Assembly (NCBI GenBank): GCA_020081605.1
Contig: JAHREC010000015.1
Location: forward strand, 124,001-188,000
Origin: Albifimbria verrucaria
Lineage: Eukaryota > Ascomycota > Sordariomycetes > Hypocreales > Stachybotryaceae
DNA: 64,000 nucleotides
Reading direction: 5' to 3'
The number at the start of each line of letters is the position of its first letter. Positions within the stretch are counted from its first letter, which is position 1. Below are positions 22,124-33,811 of the stretch, in pieces. The notes below the pieces were generated by a model. It did no database searches. It had not been told where the DNA came from and worked only from the letters and a program-made list of their open reading frames with translations. The position numbers and the translations under genes are program-made.

Positions 22124-25100
22124 ACATCCAATACTTGGCGACTGTAGTGTTTTGCAGGCCAGCGACTATCGCCGCATCTGGCCTGCAACTAGCTAGCCGT
22201 CTATGTTGCTTGAAGCAAGAGATCCGCATAGCCCAATACTAGCCACATATTGTTTCGGCAGAGAAGTAGTGGTAGGAGCGGGCAACATCCCGACACTATG
22301 CACGGCTGTCATTGGATCGTCGAATCGGATACTTCCCCGAAGAGGTCGGATTGGCCCATATTTTCAGATCCGTCTTGATCCCTGTCCCCTTTTTGCCACC
22401 TGACAAGTCTTTTACGGGATCTTAAGATTGACCATCCTACTGCTTATGCATTTGTCTCGTAACTGCATGAGTCCTGGGGAATAGTTGTAATTATCAACGA
22501 TAGCTATTGTACGTACGGTGGTCAGAGCTTAATGATGTCGTTTCAACATGTTTATTTTCTTAGCCGTACGTGCTATGCACTTTGTTCTGTCTTGCGATCA
22601 ACTAGGTGTATACCAAAAGGTCATTCAGTGTTTTGATGCATGCATCCTCTGTCGGTTAGAAAATGCTGCCTCAATCCGCATTTACAACGCATAATTACAT
22701 GGGCATGACATTTATTACTGAGTGCAACACCCAATCAAAACCAGCCTTTAGACCACGGAGGCATTTCCGGCCAAACTCCCTCCACCCCTTCATCTTCCCG
22801 CTTGAATCAAACATGATGAATCACACTCTCCCTTAGACCTACCCATCACCTCTACGTGCTTCCCACGTCGCTCGAGGGGTGGATATAAGTGTGACTAAGA
22901 AATAAAAATACCTGTATGAATTGGAAGTAATCGTGCTGTTATTGTGTGAGCTAACCGACAAAATATCCTTTCGTTTTTATCCTTCTGGTCCGTCCACCAC
23001 CCCTCACCGTCACAAGCTAACTCTCATTATTCATAGGTCTAATCAAATCCTGATCCACTTTGACCAGGCACCATATCATAGATGAGGTGCTGCTGAGATA
23101 CCAGTTGTTCTTTATCTTGAATATGCAGTGCATAAGCTAGGAAATTCGAAGGACCATGGGATGCAACACTAGGTATTGGCTCATTGCTGGTAAGAGGATG
23201 TGATTTGAGCTATCCCTTCTTGAATCATGACAGATCAAAACTAACGAAGGCTCCGACACGGTTGCATATCATAACTTCCGATCAAGTAAATAAATGGCGT
23301 GCGACAGGACCCACAAACTCAACCTGAAATGACTTAAATCTCTGTGTCAGCTCGGATGCAAGTCGGGCACCTAATGCCTGGTATCTGTGACGATGTTCTT
23401 GTTAGTCTTATGCGCCATTAATTGAGACGGCTAGTCCCGGAGTTTGTATAAGCTGCTAACCCAGCAGCTAGTTATAGGAGCGTATAGTCGTATTGTTTTT
23501 GCCTACCCTATGATATATGCGCTTGATAGAGAGAGAAAGAAGAAATGGATATCATGAAGGGGCGAAAGAAGGTGCAGCGGCGGAAGAAATATAGAGGCGA
23601 AGCCAGTTTTGGAGAACAAGGAAATGTTTTTAAGTGATTCTTTCCATTTAAACTTGTCTTCCACTGTTTCTAGTGCTTAATCTCTTGTATTTCTTCTGAA
23701 CTCTATACATTTAAGGAGCCGAATTGTCGAGGCCATTTACTGCACAGCACCAAGCGAAAATCGTTTATGTTTTGAGAATATATGCGTATTCTGACACGGA
23801 GATGCACAGCTTGGGAGCCATGATGACTTGAATCTGGAATCGAACATACCGTTCAGAATACTCAATTGTCAGCTATAACCCATTTGGAACCATTCCCATT
23901 CCTCTTACTGCAAATGTAATAACCCGTCTCTGCTATCTAGTATAGAATACCTGCATAGTTTCAATAGTATGCCGCGCATCGCTTTGGCATACGACTCTGG
24001 CAGAGTTGGTTGTTGTGTGAACGGGCAAGATGCAGACTGCGTACACACTATTATCATTTGCTACGCAAGCAACTCCTGAGCGACTGGATGGACCATGGGT
24101 GACATACTGTTGTCAAGCACCTTACGGAGCTTTTGGATGTCTAAAACCAATGCTCACAATTATATCCACGATATCGGCGGTTTAGGAGGTATCTCTCGTA
24201 CTCACAACAGGTAAAACTTGCACATGCCATTCTCTTTTGCTTCCCGTAATGTGTGTGTGGAGATCATGCGAGTCTCTGCAAACGGGCTACCGGAAGGTTT
24301 GATACATATATCCTCTGTCTACTGTAGAATGCTACCTCGGTCAGCTTGCAGAGAAATACCTTGGAAGAGGACGGACAACTTGGTTTCAAGTGATCTCATG
24401 CAACGATTTCAACCACTATATCTCCTTTTAACAGACCGTTGTTTATAGAGTATTGATGATTATTAAGATCAAGGGCACAAATGTCAATGCCCATCAGTCT
24501 TTGTATCAAATCGCAATTATACATGCATGTCATCGGTGTATAGCAACGGCAACAACGCACCTCTATAAGTGGATCTTGGTGCCCATCCTAAGGAATTATG
24601 CTACTAATGGAATGATTGCAGGGGTCCCAACGTCCAATCAACACTTACTTTTAGACCCGGAAAGCCTCCCGGTCAATCCTACGTTTCCTTCCCACTCTCC
24701 ACATCTTCTCCTAAATGATGTGATATGAATTCCGCTATAACTTCTTTCTTCGCTTTTCTGTCCGAGCATCCCTCTCCAGTGACAAGCGTCAACCTACCCT
24801 AGCCGTTTTACAGGGAGACGACCATATAAATTGTTACGTGATTTACCTGAGCTGCCTCCACCAAACTTACATCTGTTGCTGAGAAAATAAGGGGTCACAG
24901 TAAATATGAAGTTGAAGCAAAGAGAGGGGTGAGATGCCTGACTTCCAGGTTGCGAGGTCCCAATGTAACGCAGTGAATCACCGGACCATGCATGATCACA
25001 TTAATAAATCGGGATCTGCCCGCTTTAAATCCTGTTTTTTTCGCCCGTTTACGGATGAGCGGCAGAAATATCACAAATATCACACGAATGATCTTGTGAC

Positions 25101-26322
25101 GGGAGTGTGACGGAAAGTTGAAGGAAGCGTGATGGAAGTCCTTCCGTTCCGATTGGCTTTATGCCGCTTTCTAATACTGTAACCCACACTCCAAACATGT
25201 CAGACGAGTAGATGAAAGGTCAAGACTAATAGTGGGGTATGGTTCGGTGAAAGCCGGGTCGATATCACTGAGACAAAGGTTATCCTTACGGAGCTAGCAG
25301 CAATAATAATGCTGATTCCTTCATGTTGCGTGCTTTTCGCGTGGGTGAAGGTGCATGCATTGATCCAGGTGCCACACTGAAACGATGCGCCTCATGCAAT
25401 TGCCAATTCGAGTGTGCAAAACCACGGATATTCAATCCAAGAAAGTAATGAAAAAGCCCGAAGGATAACCAATATTATTACATAACTGGACAGAACACAA
25501 CACCATGATTTCCGGCGCCAGATAGACTAATGACGGAGCTCTATATTATGGTTTAATAACTAATCACTTGAAACTCGTCTCCAAGGGTGTAATGTGTACA
25601 GTGCAATGAATATGCATGGCTGTCTAAATCCGGACAACCCAAAGAAACTAACTTAGCTACGGCCTGACTTTGTATGACTGTCAAAAGCATTGATCCATCT
25701 TAGACCGCCCTGCAGGCGTGGATGCTTCCCCAAAAAGTACCCTTTCCATCCAGACATCATTGATTTACCGTAATAGTTAAGCTCGGCTGAACAGAAAGCC
25801 CTCAGGCTCGTTCTGTGTCCTTAAAACGGCTTTTCTCTTTCCCGATGGAGCTCTGTTCAACCATGCCAAGTGCAGATCATCTCAGAAATTCGGACCTTTG
25901 GTCCTTTCTCCGCATTGCTTCTACTTAGGTACAAAGCAAATTACGGCAATCTATCTTATATCGCACCCTTTCTGATTGCATAGCGGCTGGGATCTTGGAC
26001 ATTCAGTTTCACCCTTCCATAATCCATGTCCTCTGGTTCCTGCCTAGGATACCGGCATCATCCAATTCATGTATAACAGCGGCTCACGTATGGTGCTACA
26101 ATCATCAACCCAGGACTTCTAAAGAGCAAGGCTATCGACACTGCGGTCAGCGATAGCCCAAGGCGTATCACTGCCTCGCTTTATTCCCACTTGATCAGCA
26201 TCCCCCTGCTCATCTACTACCGTGCCAGTCCTACTGCCTACACCATCCGGCTTCATCTACTGTTAACAGCACAGCAACCTTTTTGCATCACACTATCCTT
26301 ACTATCCACCGCGTTACGAGTT
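22124..26322. other. Gene-poor interval with decayed repeats
   Basis: No gene is supported. Diverged similarity exists between about 22630-22680 and 24300-24350 (shared ATCCTCTGTC and AATGCT.CCTC), and between 21.3 and 23.3 kb. The frames at 24218-24448 and 24453-24728 look accidental. Confidence 0.45.
23305..23388. repeat. Diverged repeat, copy 2
   Basis: Partner of 21295-21378. This copy shows A where the other has G at several consecutive sites and T where the other has C, which suggests it is the more strongly mutated one in the first half. Confidence 0.5.
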
Positions 26323-27053
26323 ATGAGTTATAGTGACATGTCTCAGGAAGCCCTAGCCTCGGATGGTCACCACGATCTTAGCTACATTGCTCCAAAGCCT
26401 GTTGTTAGCCGGTCTACATATGATCAACATAACTCTGATCCAGGAAGGCTAGATCACTTACACAATGTCCGTGGCGGATTCGTCAGTGCCAAGAGGAACG
26501 TGCGCACGTCGCAGGTTAGCTGCTTTCAACCGTCTATTGAGTGTGTTGTGTACTTAGAAATCTTCAGGCCTGTGATTCGTGTCGCAAGCTTAAGTGCAAG
26601 TGCGATGGAATGAATCCTTGCAAAAACTGCCGAGATAAATCCGTTGAATGTAGGTATCAAGGCTCGGTGCCAAAACAGTGTGTTGAATTAAATTCGTATG
26701 TCTTATTCAGTGTAGTATTTAACCAACACGATAGGGCCGCTATTAATCAAGCCAATATCTTGGATGGAATCAACAACCTCCAAGCCAAGCTAGGATACAT
26801 GATGGAGCACCTCAAACAGGTCGATGCCCGGATGGCAAAGGTCGAAAATTTACTCTGTGCAACGACACCACGACTGCCCCGTCAGCCTACGTCCAGCAAC
26901 AGTTCCCCAATTAATAGCCATGAATTGGAGTACGAAATCGCCATCAAGACGCCTGAAGAGAAGGACGTTGAGTTTGAGCCAGGTCCCTCATTCCCACCTA
27001 GGAGCCCGCAGTTGGAAGTGAAGTGTTGCAATACGTCGGCAAGTTCCCAATGA
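26323..27053 (+). CDS. Zn(II)2Cys6 transcription factor, N-terminal part
   Basis: A likely start is the ATG at 26323 (MSYSDMSQEALASDGHHDLS), although the frame is open from 26191. An intron at 26515-26567 (GTTAGC...TTCAG, 53 bp) joins NVRTSQ to ACDSCRKLKCKCDGMNPC, then KNCRDKSVECRY. The six cysteines have the canonical C-x2-C-x6-C-x5-C-x2-C-x6-C spacing, so the DNA-binding domain seems intact. A second intron from about 26681 to 26733 is possible and would join VPKQ to DRAAINQANILDG. A coiled-coil-like helix LQAKLGYMMEHLKQVDARMA follows, as usual for dimerisation. The frame ends at 27053; a few fragments to about 27300 may belong to it, but the large fungal regulatory domain is not recognisable. 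It is probably a truncated regulator. Confidence 0.65.
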
Positions 27054-27910
27054 GTCTACAACAGAACACAAGGTGCGCGACTGGGAGCAGCAGAGGCGTA
27101 TATCCACACTATGCACGACAAGTCAAGCAGCGGATCGAGCGTCCCGATCATATCACCAGCATTACTGCTTCGAACTTTGTCTATAATGTCTGTACCGCCT
27201 GGGAGACCTTCCAAAGGTCGGACAGCATGGAGCAGGATGATTACGGGATTTGAGCTCAAGTGCAACAGCCGCAGTTCACAAACAGCTGAAGCTACATGAG
27301 CGCTCATGGCAAATGTTAAGACTCGGCAGTTGAAGATGGTCTGGGTGAAATGACAACGAACTTCCTACCCTCTGTTAGACATGGCTTAGCTTCATTTGAT
27401 CCATATCTGGTTCTATCAATGAGGAAAAAATAAGCCTCCAAAATTGACCCTCTTATCCAAGCAATTTAAGTAAATCAATCATGGCAGTCAGTCAAATCTG
27501 GGATACATATAGATCCGGATGCCGACTCAGAGATAGATTTATTCAATAATTTGAGGCCTCCAACAGGTACCTTCGCTGCTTTATGCCGGCTTCAGTATAG
27601 GTGCTGCAGCCTTAGTTGATCATTAATACATTTTTCGATTGTGCATTCGGTTGGGAGACTTTGAGTAGCCGTAGGGAAGTGGCTGTCTGACAAGGAATTG
27701 CTGTCCGGGATATTGAAAGGTTCAAAGTAGCTGCCAATAGTGTCTGTGGGCTTAATATTTGGTTTGAAGATGCTATCGGTATCTTGCCCCCGGCGGCTCT
27801 CAGATATCTGTATGTGCGGCCGCCTTGTCTGACCTTCTTTGATAGGCATGATATCTATGATATAAGTATTGAATGAATTGAAAATCTAGCTAGCTACAGG
27901 GACTTTTTGT
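27054..27910. other. Region downstream of the truncated regulator
   Basis: Short conflicting frames at 27023-27299 may be remains of the regulator. An 85-codon minus-strand frame at 27592-27849 (MPIKEGQTRRPHIQISESRR...) is unrecognised. Confidence 0.35.
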
Positions 27911-27993
27911 AAGTTACTTTATGTACCAGCATGGTGACTACGACGCTGTGGGGGCTGATACATATTTGGAGCCTCCGGGCATTCAATGAGATG
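27911..27993 (+). mobile_element. MITE-2 end fragment
   Basis: About 80 bp beginning AGTTACTTTATGTACCAGCA and ending CATTCAATGAGAT, matching the right end of the element at 54165-54420. The left half of the element is not recognisable. Confidence 0.6.
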
Positions 27994-28316
27994 GCTCTAA
28001 ATTGGTCAATTGATTAGTCTACATATACACATATATCTTCTACAGCTCCGCACACTCAAGAGAAGAGAAAAGGATGAGCCAGAAGTAGGGGGATTGTTGC
28101 TAATTTACTAACTCCCCGCCCCCAAAAAACACAAACCCCCCAAAAAAAAAGACGACTCGACCTCAGCAAATTGACAATTACGGTTCGTGTTCAAGACTCG
28201 CAAAATGTTGCCAACAGTTCAAAGACCACGTTATTATGTCGGTGTCTCCGAACGCTGAATTTGATCTAAAAATGAGGGTGATCAAAGTTCCATATCAGAA
28301 TTTTTCTCTCTCGAAG
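27994..28316. other. Spacer with C- and A-rich tracts
   Basis: Downstream flank of the minus-strand regulator. It contains a C-rich then A-rich simple tract near 28110-28150. No gene. Confidence 0.5.
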
Positions 28317-30474
28317 TTATCGACACAGTTGGCTCCGTTTTGTAATCAGTGGTCCGAGCTCAAGTGGACGTGATTTCTTAGCCTCCTTCCCGCTTACTCT
28401 TTCGTAAACCTCACCACGGCTAGGAATCACGAAAGCAATCTGTACGTCACGTAACTCTGCGTCCGTGAACTCCAGAGACTCTAAGTATGGTATTGCTTCG
28501 GCTGGTACCGGTGCGTGACTGATTTCTGATAAGACCCGTAAGCCTTGCATTACAAACGCATTAAGTGGAAAGTCTTTGGCCAGCAAACTCAGTTGTAGGC
28601 AAACATGTGCGAATAGCTCATGGGTTGAGGGATGTTCCGGATGCATGAGAAGACTCAGGGCGGAGTTGTAGAGCATGTAGATCACATGGCTCGAGTACAG
28701 TCCAGTGCAGCATTCGTCCCTAAATTTATTTAGGCCGTCGATGCTGCGGAGACAACATGATATGACGATATCCCTTGCAACCAAATCGATGTTGGGTAGA
28801 ACCTTGTTCTCGTCTAGGTCACGCACAATGCTCAAAATCACTTGATCTTCGTAGGACCTGGGAAAAAATCAGCATGCGTCGGCTCTCACTAAGCTCAGGA
28901 TGACATGCCTCAGGCAATATACTGCCATTGTAGGATTGGCGACAAAGTCCAGCTCTGCAACTAAAGACATTCTCCATGAACGCACTCGCAAGAGAAACTG
29001 TGATCTTTGATGTAGGTCGGGCTCGCTCCCTAGCTCATGTTTGCTAGCTAGGTTGTAGGACATGACTTCATTATAGATTATCGAAAGATCACACATGGCA
29101 TCCAGCATCAGATTAGATCTCAACTCATCTGATGTGGGAGGTGCTTCTTGTGGAATTCTTTCCGTGGGTCGCTGCAGGAATGTCCGGGGAGATGATGGTC
29201 GAATAATCAACGATGGATGTAAGTACGCAAAAGAGGATATGCTAAATCGTGTTCCCCTGATCAGTGGTAACACAATGTCTAACTTCTAATATTTCTCTTA
29301 CCTCTCAAAGCAGTAGACACCCCAGGATAGTCTCGATACTATCTGTGAAGCTCTGTGGTATTCCGGATTCTTGATCTCCTGTGCCGCTATCTGATGCGCA
29401 TGTTGTAACTGCACTTCTTTCAACATATCATAAGCAAGGGTTCTAAACATCTTCCCAGCTCGGTCTCTTCCCATGCCTGCGCAGCACATATACATGACGA
29501 TGAGTGCTTGTACTGTTGTTAAGCACACTTTTCCTGCTTCGAGGTCAAACAGCTTCTTCGCTTTGTCGAAAAATATTTCGTGCATCTCGATACCTGTGAC
29601 TTGACAATATCTTTTTGTTATCTTGCTTGTATGCTGGCCTGTGTCAACAGAGCCTCGTACCTCCACGAAGTACGTGATCAAAACCTACGCTTCGCAGTGA
29701 ACATATTGCATTTACTAGCAAACTGGAGCAGTACTGTGCGTCATCGGGGTTTTGTGCTGCATGTCTTCCAAGAATGCGTTCCTGTCAATGAAAGAGAAGA
29801 GGAAGGTATGTTCGAAGGTGATGAAACTCGATATAAGGTCGGAGACGATTCCATCGCCAGCTATGGATGTCCATGGTAATGCTGGCACTTTAATAGGACT
29901 ACCGGCAAGTGCTTCTTGGTTGATCAATCGTAACTTGTTCCATTCACTTTTTGAAACACTATTGACTCGTTTTTGCATCATCGAGTCGCCAAGCCTCAAC
30001 GACTCTGCCACTGCCATTGGATTGTCCGTCGTGCGCAGTCGTTGGAGGATGCCGATTGCGTCGATTTCGGGTTGCTGTGTCAAATATAACACCAGTGCTT
30101 GCAGGTTCTCGTTTACTCTTAAAACCTCCCGACAATGTTTCCGTAAATCGTCTAAGCGAAGCCGCGCGATATCGTCGTCGTCGTAATCGCACTCTAGTCT
30201 CCGCGTCAGACAGCGGGCACATTTTGGTTTGGCGCCACTGCACTGTAAGATGTTAGTGTTTGGGCGGATCAAGCCCGCATCGTGAACGATTCCACTTCGC
30301 ATCTGCAAGCTAAAATACCTTTGCCTTGGCTTTACGACATTGGAAGCATGCATATGCGACGGTTGGCGGCCTGGAAATGGCTCGACGCTTGCGCAACGGA
30401 ACCCCAGGGCCCTCGGAGGATCGACTAGCCTTGACAACGGCCGGCAGTATAGGTCTTGGTCTCTTTCCGGGCAT
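28317..30474 (-). CDS. Zn(II)2Cys6 fungal-specific transcription factor
   Basis: Start ATG at 30474 (MPGKRPRPILPAVVKASRSS). A 76-bp intron (30243-30318, phase 0) splits the DNA-binding domain: ACFQCRKAKAK lies before it and CSGAKPKCARCLTRRLECDY after it. Together they give C-x2-C-x6-C-x6-C-x2-C-x6-C. The middle part has SEWNKLRLINQEALAGSPIK and FITFEHTFLFSFIDRNAFLE, followed by YCSSLLVNAICSL, GIEMHEIFFDKAKKLFDLEA and KVCLTTVQALIVMYMCC, the usual core of the fungal-specific regulatory domain. Further introns are likely after the NAICSL segment (near 29690-29600), at 29301 (GTAAGA) and near 28890-28860 (GTGAGA...CCCAG). The last exon ends at 28317. One base seems missing near 29766, between FLEDMQ and NPDDAQYCSS, where no splice site is available, so the gene may be disabled. 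The target pathway is unknown. Confidence 0.7.
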
Positions 30475-31204
30475 TTCGTGGTGAACGTTTTAGTATCATC
30501 GATGTGGCTTGATAAAGATACTGTTGGTTTAGTGCTGCAATGCCCATTTGTTGGATATGAAGGGTGTGACTCGAGCGTAGCCTACGACAGACATCGGCGC
30601 AAAGACAAAACTCCTGGTAGACTACACTGTTTTGGGTGGACCAATTTCGTCTACAGTACTAGCGGCCTTAAACATGTTATATGCAATACCACACCTTCCT
30701 GTTGACTGTCTTCTATCCACTTGATTTGCTTATGGGTCAAATTGCAAAGACACGAATATCAATATCTCTCATCTGTGATCGAATTTGATTATTCCACTGT
30801 TATTATAACATTTCATTCTATATATTACTAAACCAACGATCTGAAGGCTAGGTTAAAGGAAGGCTGTCTCGTGGTGGCGTAGAAGGTACTGGCAGTGATG
30901 ACTACCCCAAGACTATACATGAGATTGCTTACAAGGACAAGATTCGCTATTAGAATAATCTTGCCAAATATTCTCCCAGATCGTCATTCTGCATTCTTCC
31001 CATGAGATGCATAGAGTCAACCTCTTCGCCCAGTTCTCAGCCGATTCCGCTTCACACACCCATGGGGTAGCTTGACCTAGAAATTACTGACGAGCCCTGG
31101 CTATTTCAGCTGCCGTATCACTACAGCAGAAATTCACAGATCGCACTACAGCCGGTGACTACAGGATCGAAGCGTCCCACGTGTCCAATCCATCTCTTGT
31201 TCAC
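30475..31204. other. Upstream region of the regulator
   Basis: No gene is supported. A 121-codon plus-strand frame (30340-30705) overlaps the regulator's first exon and is not convincing. Confidence 0.4.
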
Positions 31205-31206
31205 CA

Positions 31207-31400
31207 TGACGGTACGATCACATCCAAAAAGGGCCAGGCCTCCTGTTGCATCTGCTGCAATATCATGCACTAAGATCAACAGTATTATGAGCCACTGTTC
31301 CAGGAGGAACTCGGCCTGTCATGCTAACAGACATTTCAGCGTCAGTTCAACGACGGAATCGACCTTCAACCAAAGCAATCATCCAGAACCTTTAGCTTTT
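31207..31400 (+). pseudogene. Relic of a third Zn(II)2Cys6 regulator
   Basis: In the plus frame from the ATG at 31207, MTVRSHPKRARPPVASAAIS is followed by CTKINSIMSHCSRRNSACHA. This resembles the start of Zn2Cys6 proteins: basic N-terminus, then a cysteine cluster ending in CSRRN..C. Two or three of the six cysteines are lost, and nothing beyond is recognisable. Low-level similarity only, judged by pattern. Confidence 0.4.
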
Positions 31401-33540
31401 ACAACGAACGCAACACATCCCTCTCCTTCAAACGAGCCCAAACGAGCCCAAACAGTCCACTACATGGATACAACTCGAAAACCGCTCCCGTGCACCCAAC
31501 GCGCTTTGCACCCTCACCGATGAATATGCGTTTATGGTGTTCGCATAGCTATGCTACACTTGCAAGAGTGAATTTTCGATTACGTTGGCAATCCAAGGAG
31601 AATTCAGGCGCGATACGACGTGAAATGGGAGTCTTGACCCTTTGCGACTGACAGAAGTATAACGATATCACAATGATTCCTGGACAAATATGTACACGGC
31701 CCCTGTTTGGGCGACCTTTTCCAAACGGCGGATGACCCAATCACCGTTACTCCCTCGTTTCTCCCTCGGTAATGTTGTCGCAATTAAGTGTCATTTGGAA
31801 AGGCAAGGGGTTTTGAGTGGAATGAAAGCTCTATCGAATTGTAGATGTTATCTTGATTGATAGAAGAAAGCTCTATGCTCCGTTCCATTACAAAGACGCA
31901 TGCGCAATGATGTAAATTCTTAAACCACTATCTCTGGTCTAGCTGGTTATATTGTAGCTCAAGCTTATAACTCTGTTAAGCAAAAACCCAGGTCGTTCAT
32001 CTTATGCTAGTATATACTCTGCATTGCAGCCACACTCTACCCAGCAGCCGTAGGAAGTAATTGTAACCCATTCTGATATCGGGCCTGACGCAAGTCATTA
32101 GTGTGGTAATGAGGCAGTTATCCCTGGATATCCGAGGTGGCGTACCTCCTGACTAAGCCAACGCTAGGGTCATGGACACGGCATGGATGTGACTATTGTT
32201 GTTGAGCTGAACGAATGATGCTTGATTTCCTGTCTGATTTCACCGATCCTACCCCTCTTTTACAGTTCCTTAATATGGCCGAATTAGCGTAAAGTATATT
32301 TCACATGAACATGACTTTTCAATTGTTGCGACCACAGTTTATCTTAGTCATTCGCAGTGCGTGTGCATTTTCCTGCCGAATTGACAGTCATCATCCCCAT
32401 TGGACACGGATACATGTTCCGGGATACCAGCCTGCTTTTCCAAGCTTGTTACATTAGCCCAGGGGCAGCCAGTAATCATTATCCTCAGTACATAGTCGTG
32501 TTTTCAAATGACAACCAACTGACCAAATAGTCCGATAGAGAGATCTTAAAAATGCCAAGCGCAGGATGCCTCATCTGCGTTTTGACAGACAAAAAGGTCT
32601 GGGTTACTCCAGGCCGTGCTTGTAGATAGTTATAGTTTCGATGTTAAGAAATAAGGTCTGAGAGCTTCGCCCTAGCATAGCGACGCACTGTACGGGCAAA
32701 GAACATGGCCATTGGGGCAAATTGAACTATCTGCGCATCATTTTCGCGGATATGTTGTGGAATCTACGTTGACTGCACCCCGAAGTCAATCGGAATCACG
32801 GTAAAATCTGCGGCAGAAAGTCTTGGCGATCATGCCACAAGGCAAGCAATATGGTGTGCCCAAGCTCGGACCTCGCTTCATACAGGAATCAACTAGCTAT
32901 ATTAGAGATGACATCTACTATGGTGTAATGTTGTTGTCCAGTTTTAAATCTCTGTGTTTAGACTGAGTTTGAGTAGCCATCTCCTCTTGAAGATGGCTAG
33001 CTGGGCTTGACTTGGTTTCTTGCTCACCCCGAACATCCTGACTAGTGTCACCATCAACATTGCTAGAGCCTGGTTTGGGAGCTGAGGGATCTGATATATT
33101 TCTCCGCAGGGGATGTTCGTTGCCAGTCTCCACGGCCCCAATACTCGAGGGCTCACTCACTTACGCCAGGGCAAAGTCACCGGAGTCAAAATATTTCCTT
33201 CTCCGGTATTATGGCTGAATTAGCCTGATCCTGGCCTGCTTGCAGTGCCTTAATGCATTTTCCTACCTCTAATTGATGATGGAGTAGGTTTCCTCTGCTT
33301 TATCGCCGTTCCGCACTTGCGTAAGAGGTTCTTATCCCTGTCAGTAGGGTGATCCGCATTTTTGGCAGAATCCATATCTGCAATTCCGTGTGTAGGAAAG
33401 AAGTCGAACCAGAAATGAGTTGATGAGGCACGGTATTATAAGCACACCAGAAGCGGAATGCCGTCATCCTTTCGTAACCCCCGCAATAACCGGAAAGTGC
33501 GTGGCCAGAAATAGAGAGGCTAGCGTTAACGTAGTAGATA
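31401..33540. other. No supported gene
   Basis: Short frames only, such as an 80-codon minus-strand frame at 32918-33160. No repeat or transposon end was recognised. Confidence 0.45.
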
Positions 33541-33811
33541 CTACAGGTGGGTTTGGATTAGTTCAGGTTTCCTACCACTCACTACTGCCCTTCGGCTGAT
33601 GGCAGGGTGCTCAACACGCCAGGTCTCTGCCGACGCACGTAGAATCAGGGCTTTCTGTGCATGTGCAAGACAGTCGAGGCGGATATAAGGTTTCACTAGC
33701 GGGCGAGGTTCCTCATAAGGCCGGGGGCCCCGGAAAGCTAGGAACAAGGTCACATCGTCAGACGGCTCATTAGACGGCTCATCAGACGGCTCGTCAGACA
33801 AGGCCCCGGCG
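33541..33811. other. Possible 5' part or flank of the piggyBac element
   Basis: The interval directly upstream of the transposase frame. An 11-12-bp unit (AGACGGCTCAT/G) is repeated three to four times near 33768-33800. The left terminal repeat of the element was not found here. Confidence 0.35.

Noticed and set aside
30340..30705. 121-codon plus-strand frame
   Set aside because: It is opposite the first exon and intron of the Zn2Cys6 regulator and carries no motif.
31549..31740. Minus-strand frame with PPFGKGRPNRGRVHICPGI, similar to a cytochrome P450 haem-binding loop
   Set aside because: The spacing is wrong by several residues and no other P450 motif lies nearby.
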